A DNA stretch of 64,000 bases from Cryptomeria japonica (lineage: Eukaryota; Streptophyta; Pinopsida; Cupressales; Cupressaceae). Of this stretch, positions 47,771-60,083 are shown piece by piece (within the stretch, counting starts at the first letter, position 1; every line of letters begins with the position of its first letter). The notes under the pieces are model-generated. The model did no database searches. It was not told the DNA's origin and saw only the letters and a list, made by a program, of their open reading frames with translations. The stretch is from NCBI RefSeq assembly GCF_030272615.1, contig NC_081414.1, forward strand, positions 813,908,569 through 813,972,568, read 5' to 3'. Both the position numbers and the translations under genes were made by a program.

Positions 47771-48274
47771 AGATTTATGACTATTGTCCTTGCCAGCCTT
47801 AAGAATGTTGTATATGAGCATGAGTGTCTTTGATATACTATGCATTTTATCACTGTGTTTGCTTTGTTTGATACATACTTGCCAAGAGTAGACTAAAAAC
47901 ACATCACTATCCCCAAACACTTTGCAAAACATTTGTCAAGACACAAACAATTGTCCAAGTCATTACCCACACAGTCCAAAATTGCATCAAAACTCTATCC
48001 GTCCTATTTTTCATAAGCCTAAGAGAGAAGCTAAGAGTCCATCATCTCCATCAACATTAAAGTTTGTCCTTTGAAACACCAACTATCATCCAAATCAGGG
48101 TGGTCATATCCCTTCATACAACTTGCCATTCAAATCGATCCTCCATTAAGTCGTATTCATGTCAAAGACAACCTAGTTATCAAGTTTCTTCTAAACCATC
48201 ACTACCATACCTTCTTCATCAATCATCCTCAAATTTCTTAAATCCTTTCATCCTCAATTTTCTTAAATCCTTTT
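47771..48274 (+). other. End of G4 leader, unassigned
   Basis: Low-complexity, C/A/T-rich. A short direct repeat, TTTCTTAAATCCTTTC then TTTTCTTAAATCCTTT, precedes the presumed G3 junction. No coding sequence was seen. Confidence 0.45.
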
Positions 48275-49659
48275 GATGCCCTACTAAATGGACAAGGTTA
48301 GTCAATGATAACCAACACACAAGAAACCAGAAAATCGTTAGTGTTAGTCAATCAAAAACTAATATAAAAAGGGCATACCAAGAGAGACACTAAAAGCATG
48401 CTAATGTATCTAACAAACAAAACAAAGATTATGAGGCATCTCCAACTGCCTCTTAGCATGGCCTTAGCTCCTTCTCCCTTGTTCCTCTCCTCTCCAAGTT
48501 CCAAAATAGTGTAGCTCTCAGCAGCGTTTTGCACTATGGATGCTTATGGAGGATTGAGATTGTGGTATTGCTCTAAATGTAAAATAAAGAAGCTAATATA
48601 CTAGATGATTTAAAATGATTGATTTTAACCCAAAATGACAAGATATTAGTTGATTATGCTAAAATGCTCTCTTAAAATGCCTATAGCTTAAATGCATACA
48701 AGTTTTCAGGATCTGGATTATGAAGAAATGGGCTCTATTTATAGGAAAAATGGAGCAATGGATGGTTGAGATTGAATAATCTCAACAAGGGTCAGGATTG
48801 AATGATTTCAAATCCATGTGAGGGCTTTCAACCCAATCCCAAGATGACAAGTGTCAATGTGAGATAGGTTGAGAGGAGAGGGAATAAGCATTTAATGCTT
48901 GAAATGACCTTGGGAGTTAAAGTCAAGGTTGGTTGAATGAATAAACTCTTTATTCAAAGAATAAAGCTTTTATCCAATGGATAAACTCTTGTGCAAATGT
49001 GAAATGGATGAATATGGTCAAAACAATAAATGTTTGGGGAGACAAGTTTGAAATAACCATAAATGGTTATGTAAGAGCCATAAATGGTCATGTAAGAGCC
49101 ATTAGTGGTCTTGGAAGACTTTGGGGGTTAATTTGTTGAACACACAAAGCATTAAATGCTTTTCAAAGACTTTGGAGTCTTTGAGAAGTGACTCCATTTT
49201 GCTTAGGAATGTGACAATAATCAGGGGATGGATTAGGCTAATTAGGAAGGGGTTAGAAGAATCTAGAAGGGGATTAGATTTGCAAGTGGATTTGGTGGGT
49301 GAGGGAAAATAGGATTTTATTAAAATAAAAATTCATTTATTTCAATAAATATGTGCAAGTTGCATTTGTAGGAAAATGCAAGTGGGGGGGATAATGACTT
49401 AAATAAATGTTTTATTTAATTTATTTAAAAGAGGAAAAAGGGATTTAATTAATTAAATAAATATTTATTTATTTAATTGATTGTGGATTTGATTTAATGA
49501 ATTAATTAAAATAAATTGAATAATTTATTTAATTAATAGAAGAATGTTTGGAGATGAATTAATTAAATATTAATTTAATTAACTGATGGCTAGTGGATTT
49601 TTAATCAAATAAATAGCGAATATTTATTTAATTAAGCTGGACAGATTTGTGTGACTACA
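48275..49659 (-). mobile_element. G3 3' LTR
   Basis: The right end is clear (minus TGTAGTCACACAAATC, preceded by the polypurine tract). The left end is uncertain, roughly 48270-48310. AT-rich U3 with ATTTAATTAATTAAAT runs. It closely resembles the G1 LTR around the TATA box and downstream. Confidence 0.75.
48735..48744 (-). promoter_or_regulatory. G3 LTR TATA box
   Basis: CTATAAATAG then AGCCC on the minus strand, as in G1. Confidence 0.6.
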
Positions 49660-49673
49660 TTTGCCCCTCTTTG
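49660..49673 (-). promoter_or_regulatory. G3 polypurine tract
   Basis: The minus strand reads CAAAGAGGGGCAAA directly before the LTR start. It primes plus-strand synthesis and fixes the orientation of this LTR as 3'. Confidence 0.75.
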
Positions 49674-52091
49674 AGACGGTGTGGTTTATCATGTCGTTTC
49701 GAAGAAAGAAAAATTGGTGTGAAGAAATGCCCCATAAAATGTAAATTTAATGGGTGGTATGCCCCCTCGAGAGATGGGCTGAATTTTTTTGAAAAATCGA
49801 GTGATCTCTTGAAAAAGAATGAAAAGTGGAGGGGAGGTAGAATAGAAGAAATTAAAACTAATGATGAAAGAATGGGAGAAAATGGAGTGAATATGAAGAA
49901 ACAACAAGCCAACGAGTACCCTGAGGTCATGCAAGAGATACATAGAAAATGTGGTGTTGTGCTGTTTGAATGATGCTATATAATTGATCAAAATGGTTGG
50001 ACAATTTGGTGTAATTGGTTAAATTGCCCCGGTCGAGTCAAAGCGTGACAGTTGATGTCAGTTGGTCCCTTGGACAAGAGAAAGTCTGAGTAACTGAATC
50101 AAAGTGACTTGATGGTGACTTAGACAATTGATGTAATTGCCCAATGAAGTCAAGGTATATGAAGCAAAATACTCGTTGAGACGTAGACAATTCATGTAAT
50201 TGTTCATTGGATTGTGTTTGATTGGTTGATCAATTGATAGTGTGTGCATGTGATGGATGGTTGTGGGGAATCATGGTAGCCCTGTTGAGACTAGGTCATT
50301 ATGATAAATATCTGATATAGTCTAGGATTACCATGATCGATTACCTATTGAGACCCGAAGATACGTGATCAGAGTATTTGTTGATAGTCTAGGTGTGTGT
50401 GAGTCGATGTATCTATGTAGACAGAGTAACTTGCTTGATTGTGTGGATGAATGAGGATGGAAAACACCATCCCTCCTATTAGAGATGGATGGTGATGAAC
50501 GTGGCTTGATTGGGTTGATGGGAAATGATGAAGGGTATGTGATGTTGATTATCGAGATGGGGAGGGTTGGGGGGGTTCGATGTTAGAAGAAATGGAGGAC
50601 CTATGACTCATTCCTATGGAAGAAGAGGAAAATAGAGTATGCATTATTATGACTATGTATGCATGATATGTAGCTATTATGAATGTATGGATGGTTGGAA
50701 TGCAAGGGAATGCAGTATATACAGATGAGATGGAATGATGATCCATAGTGCTCTATTTTCATTATTGAGCTTTAAATGTTGGAAGAGAATACAAGCATCT
50801 TGACATAATGATTCAAGATGACCTGAGTATTCCTTACATGGATTTTTATATAGCAAGTTAATACAAATGACTTGATATAAGGGTCAAGTCAACCAGAGTA
50901 TTGCTTGCGGAACAGACAAGGATTATCTCCTTTCATGCATGACTTGGATCGTCCTCCTTGATCTTAGGCTGATCATATCCTAAGAAAAGTGCATACCGTA
51001 CTAAGAAATAAAACCTTCATCCAATTTGGATGGGGGAGGAACAAAAGGATGAGCATTGTACCTGCAAACAAACAGTATATACATAAAGAATAAAGAATAT
51101 GGATCCTTGGTAATGGTTCATGCTCATATGGTCGAGGTATACGCTGTAGTCAGCAAGCCGTAATGATCTATGATTGCATTTTGCATAAGATTACGTAGCT
51201 TGGTGAACTTCCCACGTAGACACCATTAGTACATGCCCCAAAACTTCATCGAAAATAATGTGCAAATGATACAAAACAATGCTGAAAGATCTCGATACAG
51301 ATAAACGAATGTTTGTACTCACAAATCAACCAAGTATTTGATAGCTTAACATAATTTTCTTGTCAAAGAAAATGTCACTTTTGTCTTTGTTTTGATAAGG
51401 AAGGATGCATCCTTGTTTAAAGACAGTTTTGAGATTTGTTGGATGTTGATTGTGTGGCCAATTGATAAATGGTCATTGTGTGAGTGTTTATGTCAATGTT
51501 TGTTTGGTATCTACTCAGATGAATATGTACAAGGTGTTGCCATGTTTTTGTTTTGATTTTCGATATTTTTGGATTTTGTGAGACATTTTTGAATGTTTTT
51601 GGATTTTGATGATTGTTTTCAATGTTTTTGGTATTTTGAAGTGTTTTGAATGTTTTTGGATTTTGTGAGACATTGTTGAATGTTTTTGCCAATGAATCAT
51701 AAGTAATGTAGAATCCACTTCCACCAACTAGATTTAAGGGTATTGCCCCCAAGTGTAGACATGACTATGATATAGTGGGATGCAAGACGCATGAAGTACT
51801 ATCTCTGATTACAGATCAAATAATAAGCCATGGTTTGGATGGATGGATGTGTGTATGTATGAATGTGATTGCAACGAGCCTGAAAGATACTGGAGCCATT
51901 GTCATTATGAGTGGCACCTGTTTGCCAGGTTTTCACCATCGCACTTACCCAAGGTGCCACCAGAGTGGTTGTTCACCGTTTGGATGTATGATTTTTCTTT
52001 ACTTTTTTGAATGTTTTTGTATTTCTTTAGGACATTTTTTGAATGTTTTTGGTATTTTTCGGTATACAGGGAGCTTGATGCTCTGTGTTGC
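49674..52091 (-). other. G3 3' untranslated region
   Basis: About 2.4 kb between integrase and the polypurine tract. Short frames on both strands lack motifs. No env-like protein was found. It contains a 28-30-bp minisatellite (51571-51687) and the CAGGTTTTCACCATC motif also seen in G2. Confidence 0.65.
51571..51687. repeat. Four-unit 28-30-bp minisatellite
   Basis: Units start at 51571, 51601, 51630 and 51658 with GGATTTTG-like sequence and end in GAATGTTTTT. Loose relatives occur at 52005-52060. Confidence 0.8.
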
Positions 52092-53220
52092 TTAGGTATA
52101 AAACCTTTTGAGGTGCATGTTGTTGATTGGATCTGCAAGTGGTTCTCCTTCTGATGTAGCCAACTGATATGCCCCGGACCCAAATACAGCAGTGACAACA
52201 TATGGGCCTAGCCAGTTTGATTCAAACTTGCCATGATGTTCTCTATTTGGTTGGTTGCAAGGATTCTCTCGTAGAACAAGATCACCTACCTCAAATGTAC
52301 GAGATCTGACTCGGTGATTGTAGCTTCTACTCATGCACTGCTGATAGGCTTTTAGATGGTTGTATGCAGCTTGTCATTTCTCATCAAGTAGCTCCAAGTC
52401 CTGTAGATGGGATACTCTGTATGCTTCATCATCTATTAGATTATGCAAGGAAACCCGTAATGATGATATCTCGACCTTAATAGGTAAGATAGCTTCTGCA
52501 CCATAGACCAATGAATAAGGAGTTGCACCTGTAGGGGTTCGAATGCTAGTTCGATATGCCCATAGCGCTGGATTCAATTGAACATGCCAATCACGGCCAA
52601 CATCATTGACTGTCTTCTTTAGGATTCTTAATATGTTTTTATTCGATGCTTTGGCCTGACCATTTCCTTGTGGGTAATAGGGGGTGGAAAAGCGGTGTTG
52701 GATATGAAATTTCTCACAAAGTTCACGGACAACCTGATTTTTGAAAGGAAGACTGTTATCTGCGATGATGGACATGGGTACACCATACCAACAGATGATG
52801 TAGTTGAGGATGAATGAGGCGATTTGCTTACCGGTGACTTGGGTAAGTGGAACAGCTTCGATCCACTTTGTGAAATATTCGGTGGCGGTAATAATGAATT
52901 TATGGCCATTGGATGAAGATGGATGAATCTTACCCACAAGGTCAAGGCCCCATTGACAAAAAGGCCATGGTGTTGTGATTGGTTGTAATTCCTATGCTGG
53001 TGCATGTATCAGGTCACCATGAACTTGACATTTCTTGCATTTTCTGACAAAGTAGTAGAAATCTTTTTCCATGGATGGCCAATAGTATCCAGTTCGCATG
53101 AGTTTCTTGGCTAGTGATGGACCACTTGAGTGAGTCCCGCAAATTCCTTCATGGACTTCTTCCAAGGCCTTTGTTATCTTATCTTGTTCTAGACATCGAA
53201 GGAGAGTACCATCAAGACTG
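52092..53220 (-). pseudogene. G3 integrase with lost catalytic Glu
   Basis: The C-terminal domain is at 52092-52334 (RTFEVGDLVLRENPCNQPN, KFESNWLGPYVV, NNMHLKRFYT). The core is at 52374-52937 (GYGVP-like WYGVPMSIIADN, FSTPYYPQGNGQAKASNKN, YRTSIRTPTGATPYSLVYG). The second Asp is in ADNS instead of TDNG. The third acidic residue, Glu in GQAEASNK of G1 and G2, is Lys here. The zinc-binding part is in a shifted frame at 52985-53220 with a stop near 52995. Confidence 0.88.
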
Positions 53221-53999
53221 CGTCAGTATAGGGTTTCAGCAATAATGGTATATCGAGCAGTTTGGTGAATAAAGGTTTTACGTTGGTTATTCGATTGGTT
53301 GGGAGGAAGGGTGTGATCGCAGAGATAGGTGTAGAACTCACCATACCATGGGGATTTAGAACCGACAAGGCGACATATCTTTTCAGATTTGGGGATATCA
53401 TAAGCGGGAATCCAAAGCTGTTCTACCAAGAACTCGTAGCGTGTTGAATTATGTGGAAGATCTAGGAGAGATGTGATGGTAGCCATAGTGTCAGCAACTT
53501 GATTCTGATCTCTCCGTATCTGCTCAAAAGTGATAGTAGTAAATGATGTCTTTAGATTGTCCATCATTTGCTTATATGGCATGAGTTTATCATCCTTGGT
53601 CTGATATTCATCTGTTGCTTGTCGAATGACCAGTTGGGAGTCACCATATACTTGTAGTTCTTGTAATTTCCATTGTACGACTATCTTGAGTCCTGTGATC
53701 AAGGCCTCATACTCTACTATGTTGTTTGTGCATGGAAATGTGAGCCTGTAAGACTTCGGGATGCTATCACCCTGAGGTGCGATAAACAAAATGCCTGCCC
53801 CCAAGCCGTGCCTAGTGTATGAACCATCAAAATATAGTTTCCATGGTTGTGCTATTATGATCATGAATATCTCTTCATCTGGAAAATTGGAAATGAGAGG
53901 ATGATCACCTATGAGTGGTGCATCAGCCAACTGATCTGCAATAACTTGACCTTTGATAGCTTTACGGTCCACATAGTCGATGTCAAATTCACTTAGAAT
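53221..53999 (-). pseudogene. G3 RNase H end and archaeal-type RNase H
   Basis: Open from the C3 junction: SEFDIDYVDRKAIKGQVIAD (end of RT-linked RNase H), then WKLYFDGSYTRHGLGAGILF, CTNNIVEYEALITGLKIVV, YGDSQLVIRQ and NQVADTMATITSLLDLP. This is the longest open archaeal-type RNase H in the window. It starts precisely at the AGAAT duplication. Confidence 0.88.
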
Positions 54000-54186
54000 T
54001 GTAAGGAAATATAAGAGCAAGGAAAGGAAAATAAAATCCAAGAAAGTTTATGATGAAGTAATTGTTACCAAGAGAAAAGCAAAAACCTTGGAGCATCACC
54101 CAAATGTGAAGAAGGAGGCACAAGAACTTTTGAAAGGGGAAAAGCAAAGAAAAACCCCTTGTGATATTATGAATGAGGCAATGCCT

Positions 54187-54248
<62 letters not shown>

Positions 54249-54553
54249 AAGAAGATCTTTACAATATTGTCATTAAGAAGAAATGAGAGAGGAGACATCT
54301 CTTAAATAGAGATGAGGAGAGGAGTTACAAAGTAACTCCCAAACCTATGAATGCCACCATTCATAAAATGTGTGTGCCATGTGTCCAAATCCTCTTATGG
54401 AGGAAATCTAATATTCCTTAATAAAGGAAAATAAAAGAAATGACTTGTCCTCACACATGTACTAGAGGACAAATTACATGTAGGAATTCCAAAGGAATAT
54501 CCTAAACTAAATACAAATAAACCTAAGTTAAGTAAAGATTAAATATTCTAACA
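54000..54553 (-). mobile_element. C3 3' LTR
   Basis: 554 bp, TGTAAGG...TCTAACA on the plus strand. It has a GA tract of about 27 units at 54193-54247. TATTTAAG-type TATA candidate near 54302 (minus). The polypurine tract (minus AACTTAAGGGGGGG, 54554-54567) abuts it. Confidence 0.96.
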
Positions 54554-54560
54554 CCCCCCC

Positions 54561-55619
54561 TTAAGTTTTACTTGGGGAGCTTACATCAAACCCTTCAATG
54601 GGTTGTAATCCAAGATTTTTACAATGAAATTGGAATTTTTCTTTACAAAGTGGCTTGGTCAAAATATCTGCAACTTGGTCTTCCCCCTTGCAATAGAGGA
54701 GTGAAACTTGCTTGTCTTCAATTTGTTCTCTAATAAAGTGGTGTTGGAGAGCAATGTGTTTTGTCCTTGCATGGAAAACTGGATTTTTAGCCAAGGCAAT
54801 GGCACTTTGGTTGTCACAATACAATGGAGTTGGTTCGTGTTGAGGTAGACCCAAATCTTCAAGTAGTCTTCTAAGCCACAAGACTTCTTTGGAAGCATTA
54901 GTGCATCCTTTGTACTCAGCTTCAGTGGATCCAAGAGAGGTAGATTGTTGCTTTTTACTATTCCAAGAAATTGCTCCTGAACCAACAAAAAAACAATAAC
55001 CACAAGTAGATTTCCCATCATTGGGATCTCCACCTAGATCGGAATCAATAAAACCTTTTAAAGTAAAGTTGGAATTTGCATCATAAAACAAACCTACATT
55101 AATAGTTCCTTTAATATATCTTAAAATTATTTTAGCAACTTTAAAGTGTGTTTGTTGAGGTTTAGACATGAATCTTGAAACCAAACCAACACTATAAGCA
55201 ATATCGGGCCTAGTAAGAGTTAAATAATTTAAACTTCCAACTAATTGTCTATACAAAGTAGGATCAACAAGAGGAGTTTGCATATCAAGCATTAACTTAG
55301 TGCCTAATTCATGATGAGCAACATTCATTTTAAACTTATCTATGAGATCTTGAGCATATTTACTTTGAGATAAGAAAATTCCTTTAGAGGTTTGCCAAAT
55401 TTGCATGCCTAAGAAATAATGTAAAAGACCTAAATCAGTCATTTGAAATTTTTGATTAAGTTGAAACTTAATATCAGAAATCAAAGTATTGGAACTTGAA
55501 GTAAGAATCAAATCATCTACATACAAGATAATAATTATAATATCATCTTCACTATGTTTAATATACAAGTTCAGGATCATTTTTACTTCTAATAAAGCCT
55601 TGAGAAAGGAAGAATTCAT
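54561..55619 (-). pseudogene. C3 RT C-terminus and RNase H
   Basis: 352 codons: ILYVDDLILTSSS (intact YVDD), FLGMQIWQTSKGIFLSQSKY, RPDIAYSVGLVSRFMSKP, then RNase H (GFIDSDLGGDPNDGKSTCGY, SLGSTEAEYKGC, YCDNQSAIALAKNPVFHART, DQVADILTKPLCKEKF). It is joined to the upstream frame by a frameshift near 55562, where a TATAT run appears short by two bases relative to frame continuity. Confidence 0.93.
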
Positions 55620-58320
55620 TAATCTTGGAATACCACTCCCTAGGAGATTGCTTTAATCCATAAATTGATTTCTTTAATTTACAAACTAAGTGTGCATTAC
55701 CTTCTTTAATAAAACCAGGAGGTTGAGACATATAAATTTCCTCATGTAAATCACCATTAAGAAAAGAACTTTTAACATCCATTTGGTGAATAGGCCAATT
55801 CATTCTAGAAGCTAAAGCAAGCACAAGTTTAATTGTAGGCATTTTAGCAATAGGAGCAAAAGTTTCAGTATAATCTAAGCCTTCAATTTGAGAAAAACCT
55901 CTAGCAACTAATCTAGCTTTAAATTTACTAACTTGATTATTAGCATTCAATTTGGTTTTATAAAGCCACTTGCAAGAAACAAGATTTTTACCATGAGGCA
56001 AGGGAACTAAATCCCAAGTTTGGTTAGAAATTAGAGTGTCATATTCTTCCTTCATTGCTTTTTGCCAATGTGGTTGATTTTTAGCTTGATCAAATGTTTT
56101 AGGATCATTAGAATTCATAATAGTAGTCATTAAAGCATAATTACAATAATTAACTCTCCTAGCTTGAAGTCTATCCATTCTAGCTAAGTATTCATCACTA
56201 TCTTGAATTAAAGATTTAAACCATTTAGGTCTTCTTTTAGAAGTAATGGATTCATCACTAGAAGAAGAGTCATGAGGAGTAGAGTTATTATTATCATCAT
56301 CACTATCACTAGAAGGAATAGAAAGAGATGCATTAGGAGTAGGGTTAAGAGAAGGAGGTTGGTCCTCCACAAGCACAACTTTGGTTTGACCAAGTTCATC
56401 ATCCTCCACTTTAGAACAATCATGAATGCCCTTTTCTGCAATACAAACATCTCTTGCAACTTTTACCTTGTTAGTAATAGGATTGTAAATTCTATAACCT
56501 TTAGTATTTTCATCATAACCAACAAAAATAAAAGGAGAAGATTTAGCATCTAATTTTTTTCTTTTCTCCTTAGGTTTGTGAACATAAGCTATGGAACCAA
56601 AAATTCTTAAATTCTGCAAATTAGGCTTTCTACCAGACCAAGCTTCTTCAGGAGTTTTATCCTTTAAGGCTTTGGTAGGTGTTCTATTAATTAAATAAGT
56701 TGCACAAGCCATAGCTTCAGCCCAAAACTTGTAATCCATATTTTTAGCATGCAATAAACATCTAGCCATTTCAATAATTGTCCTATGCTTCCGTTCTGCC
56801 ACACCATTTTGTTGTGGTGTATAAGGAACGGTAAGCTCATGTTTAATTCCAAAAGATTTTAAATAAGCATTAAATGCATTATTGACATATTCTCTTCCAT
56901 TGTCAGTACGAAGAATCTTAATTTTAGAACCAGATTGCCTTTCTACAAACATATGAAATTCAGTAAACACATCAAGCACTTGATCCTTACTATGAAGGAA
57001 ATATATCCATGTTCTCCTTGAAAAATCATCAACAAAGGTAAGTGCATACCTTGAACCTTGGATGGAGGGATTCTCCATGGGACCCAAGAGATCACTATGA
57101 ACTAGATGCAATTTAGTATATGCCCTCCAAGATTGACCATGAGGAAAGGGTTCCCTATGCATCTTACCACTCATGCAACCATTGCAAACAATTTGAGAAG
57201 GAACAATACTAGGCAATCCATCAACCATATTTGCTTTTTGCATCAATGAAATATAATCAGAATTGAGATGGCCAAGTCTTTCATGCCATATAGTAAAATC
57301 AACAGTAGTAAGTAAAGAATACTTTGGAGGAGCAAATTCATAGAACTTGAATAAGTTATCACTATCCATTTTAGCAGTAGCAATAACATGATTAGTGTTT
57401 GGATCAATGATATAACATATGCCCCTATAAAAGTTAATCTTATAATCTTGACAAAGTTTAGGAACTGAAATCAAATTTGATTTTAATTCAGGAACATAAA
57501 GAACATCATGTAATTTCCCATTAGGAACATTCACATCACCAATAGCTTCAACTTTACAACTATGATTATTAGCTAATTGAACAGGAATATTAGAAGTATT
57601 GAGATGCAAAGATTCAAAACATTCTTTATGAGAAGTAACATGTTGAGATGCACCAGAATCAATAATCCACTCAAGTGGTTGAGAAACATTATAAGTACAT
57701 GTAAATGCATGACGAGATGAATTACCATTATTATTACCTTTCTTATAATGAGGTTTATGTTGATTATTTTGATTATTTTGATTCATGGGCTTTTTACCAG
57801 TTTGTTTCTTAAAACAATTATTAGTAATATGTCCATCTTTCCCACAATATGTGCAATGGGGTCTTGTTTGAGAATTATTCCTTTGATTATTGTACGTATT
57901 ATTATGATTATTATTATGAGAATTGTTATGATAGGATTTAGAATGAGATTGATAATTAGAAGATTTGTGATTATTATTATGATTATTATTATGATTATGA
58001 TTATGTTTATTATTATTGGATCTAAAAGTATTATTATGATTTTGATTTTTAGACATAAAAGCATGTTCACTACTTTTAAGAGTACCAAATTGAATTAATT
58101 TAGCTTCCTCTTGACGCAATAAATTATGAAAAATATCATATGTTAATTGAGTAGCTAAGCTAGGAATAGCAAGTTGAGCATGAATATTCGTAATAAATTG
58201 TTGAAATTGACGAGGAAGACATTTTTTAAGAATAAGATGAATTAAACGTAAATCAGCTAGAGTAACTCCTAAACCAGTTAATTGACTATTAACAGAATCA
58301 AACTTTTAATAAGAATTCAT
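55558..58320 (-). pseudogene. C3 gag C-terminus, protease, integrase, RT N-terminus
   Basis: One frame of 850+ codons; coding similarity extends upstream of the first Met (58119) to about 58320. An Asn/His-rich stretch (58030-57880) precedes the zinc knuckle CTYCGKDGHITNNC. The protease site is WIIDSGASQHV. Integrase: HERLGHLNSD, CNGCMSGK, HSDLLGP, RTDNGREY and GVAERKHRT, with the triad intact. RT: WDLVPLPHGKNLVSCKWLY, DYTETFAPIAKM, MDVKSSFLNGDLHEEIYM, YGLKQSPREWYSK. It is the longest open frame in the window. Confidence 0.95.
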
Positions 58321-58681
58321 CCATAGTTTTAAAATCCATATACCTTAGATCTTCAAGTTGATCTTGAAGTTGAATTTTTCAGGATTCATTTGAGCTATCA
58401 TAAGTTGTTTTTAAAATTTCCCAAGCTTCATGCGCTTTTGTACAATTTCCAATTAAAACATACAAATCGGGAACCATTGAAATACCAATTAAACCAAGTG
58501 CTTCCTCATTTTGAGCCTTCCATCTATCTAGGTTGGCTTGAGGAGCAGTTGTAGCGGGTTCAAAGGTTTTATCAGTCGCAACATCCAAAAGGTGTTTGAA
58601 ACGAAAAATAAACGAGATATGTGTTTTCCAAGAATGATAATTGGAACTATTTAATTTAATTTCCGGAATTAATGTAGACAT
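58321..58681 (-). pseudogene. C3 gag N-terminus
   Basis: Starts MSTLIPEIKLNSSNYHSWKT at 58681, typical of Copia gag, and includes IGNCTKAHEAWEILKTTYDS. A TGA at 58379-58381 interrupts; the same frame reads on to EFLLKV, then shifts to the main frame near 58310. Confidence 0.88.
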
Positions 58682-58689
58682 GATAGTAA

Positions 58690-59240
58690 ACTAATGATTA
58701 GAAATAAAAATTACCCCCTTTTATTAAAAAAAAAACACTTGATTAAAAAATGAAAATTAACCTCTTTTATTAAAAATAACCGAATTTCAATAATAACAAC
58801 AACAAAAATAACAAATTTTTAAACAAAAAAATATTTACCAAAGAAAAATTATATTCTAACTTTAATAACAAATTTAAATTGATTTTTTTTAAAATTTTAT
58901 TTAAACAAATTGTAAATCTTAATAACAAAATAAAACTATTTTATATTAAAAGCTTTATTAGAAAAACTTTATTCAAAAAACTTTAATTTATTTTAAATTT
59001 TAAAAAAACTTTATAACTAATTTTTTTTAACGTTATTAATCTTTTAATATAAACTATTTAAACTTTTTTTTTTTGTAAAAATAACAATTTAAAAAACTAT
59101 TTAACAAAAAATATTATTTTCAAATCCTAAAAAACTTTATATTAAAAAACTTTAAATATTAATAATAAAACAATTTTATATTAAAAACTTTTTATAAAAA
59201 ATATATATATTAACACTTAAAACAAAATATAAACTTATAT
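58690..59240. other. AT-rich tract in C3 leader
   Basis: Nearly G-free on the plus strand. The motif AAAAAACTTTA recurs at least five times (58972-59170). No coding sequence. It may be a degenerate expansion. Confidence 0.7.
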
Positions 59241-59499
59241 AGAGCAGGAAACGTATAAGTTATCAAAAAACCTGCAAGGAAACGATAAAGAATATGAATA
59301 TTAAAAAAACATTATAAACTTAGACTGCAAATAAGTTAAATGAACCTGCAGAAACGTTACACAATAGTGCAGAAATTACCGAGACATTTGGAGCAGGGTA
59401 CAGAGGTAGTTTATAGCAAAGGAGTGAGTTAGGGAAATGGACTTCTACAGTTGTTACAGGGACTGAACCACGATGATCTGATAAATAATGATTCTTTGC

Positions 59500-60083
59500 A
59501 CAGGTGACGTTACTGCAAGCTCAACAGGTGAAACTGGAGAATCTGATGGAAGTTTTGAGTGCTAGTTTATAAGGGTCAATACAAGATTTGTGAATGTCTT
59601 ATTTTAATATGTCTAGGCGAAACTTACTCTCCAAACTCCTGGCACATCACAGGTTCAATGCCTCTCCAATTCATGAAACCCTCAGCAAATCGCAAACATC
59701 TTGCTTTACACACAGTAATAGACCTTGATGTTAAGAGGGCACTCAAGAATGTATTGGCTTCGGATTGCGGTGAGCTTAAAGATTCTCTTAAGTCTATTGT
59801 TATGGATGCTTTGTCAAAAGAAACAGATGATAAGTCTGGAAAAGAAGCTTTGGCCAACGCATGACGTGCTGCAGAGGCCGTGGAGCACTTCTCCGAAGTT
59901 TTAGAATCCTTGAGAATGGAAATAGATGATATAAGTGGGTCAACAAGCGAGAATGTGAGACCTTTACCAGATGAACTTCAAGGTGCTTTACAGGCTACGT
60001 ATAAACGTTACAGCAATTATCTGGATGCTTTTGGGTCTGAAGAAACTTACTTGAGAAAGAAAGAATGCATCAACCAGCACTAA
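59500..60083 (+). pseudogene. Gene-like fragment antisense in C3 leader (possible captured host sequence)
   Basis: In one plus-strand frame a protein-like sequence runs from about 59680 to 60080: VIDLDVKRALKNVLASDCGE, SLKSIVMDALSKETDD, then one TGA (59862-59864), AAEAVEHFSEVLESLRMEID, LPDELQGALQATYKRYSNYL and GSEETYLRKK. Codon use is balanced and acidic, unlike the AT-rich leader around it. It is opposite to the coding strand of C3. It is not a known retrotransposon domain. I infer a host gene fragment; the gene is unidentified. An upstream stretch near 59500-59560 (TASSTGETGESDGSF) may belong. Confidence 0.6.

Larger units (their letters stand above)
44629..48274 (+). mobile_element. G4: 5' LTR and leader of a plus-strand Gypsy element
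   Basis: The LTR (44629-45739) is followed by a 3-bp spacer, a primer site and a ~2.5-kb leader that shares blocks with the G1 and G2 leaders in matching sense. No coding part is reached; the leader is replaced near 48275 by the G3 LTR. I infer that G3 inserted into G4 and that the rest of G4 lies beyond the right edge. The predicted left target copy is GCTAG (44624-44628). Confidence 0.72.

Noticed and set aside
48273-48290. Exact left end of the G3 LTR at TGATGCCC
   Set aside because: Several TG starts are possible and no target copy can be matched because the other end of G3 is outside; kept as approximate.
49674-52091. env-like or additional ORF in the G3 3' region
   Set aside because: Only short frames without signal peptide or transmembrane pattern; treated as untranslated.
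57748-58098. Ile/Met-rich plus-strand frame and overlapping minus-strand frame
   Set aside because: Shadows of the Asn/His-rich gag stretch of C3.
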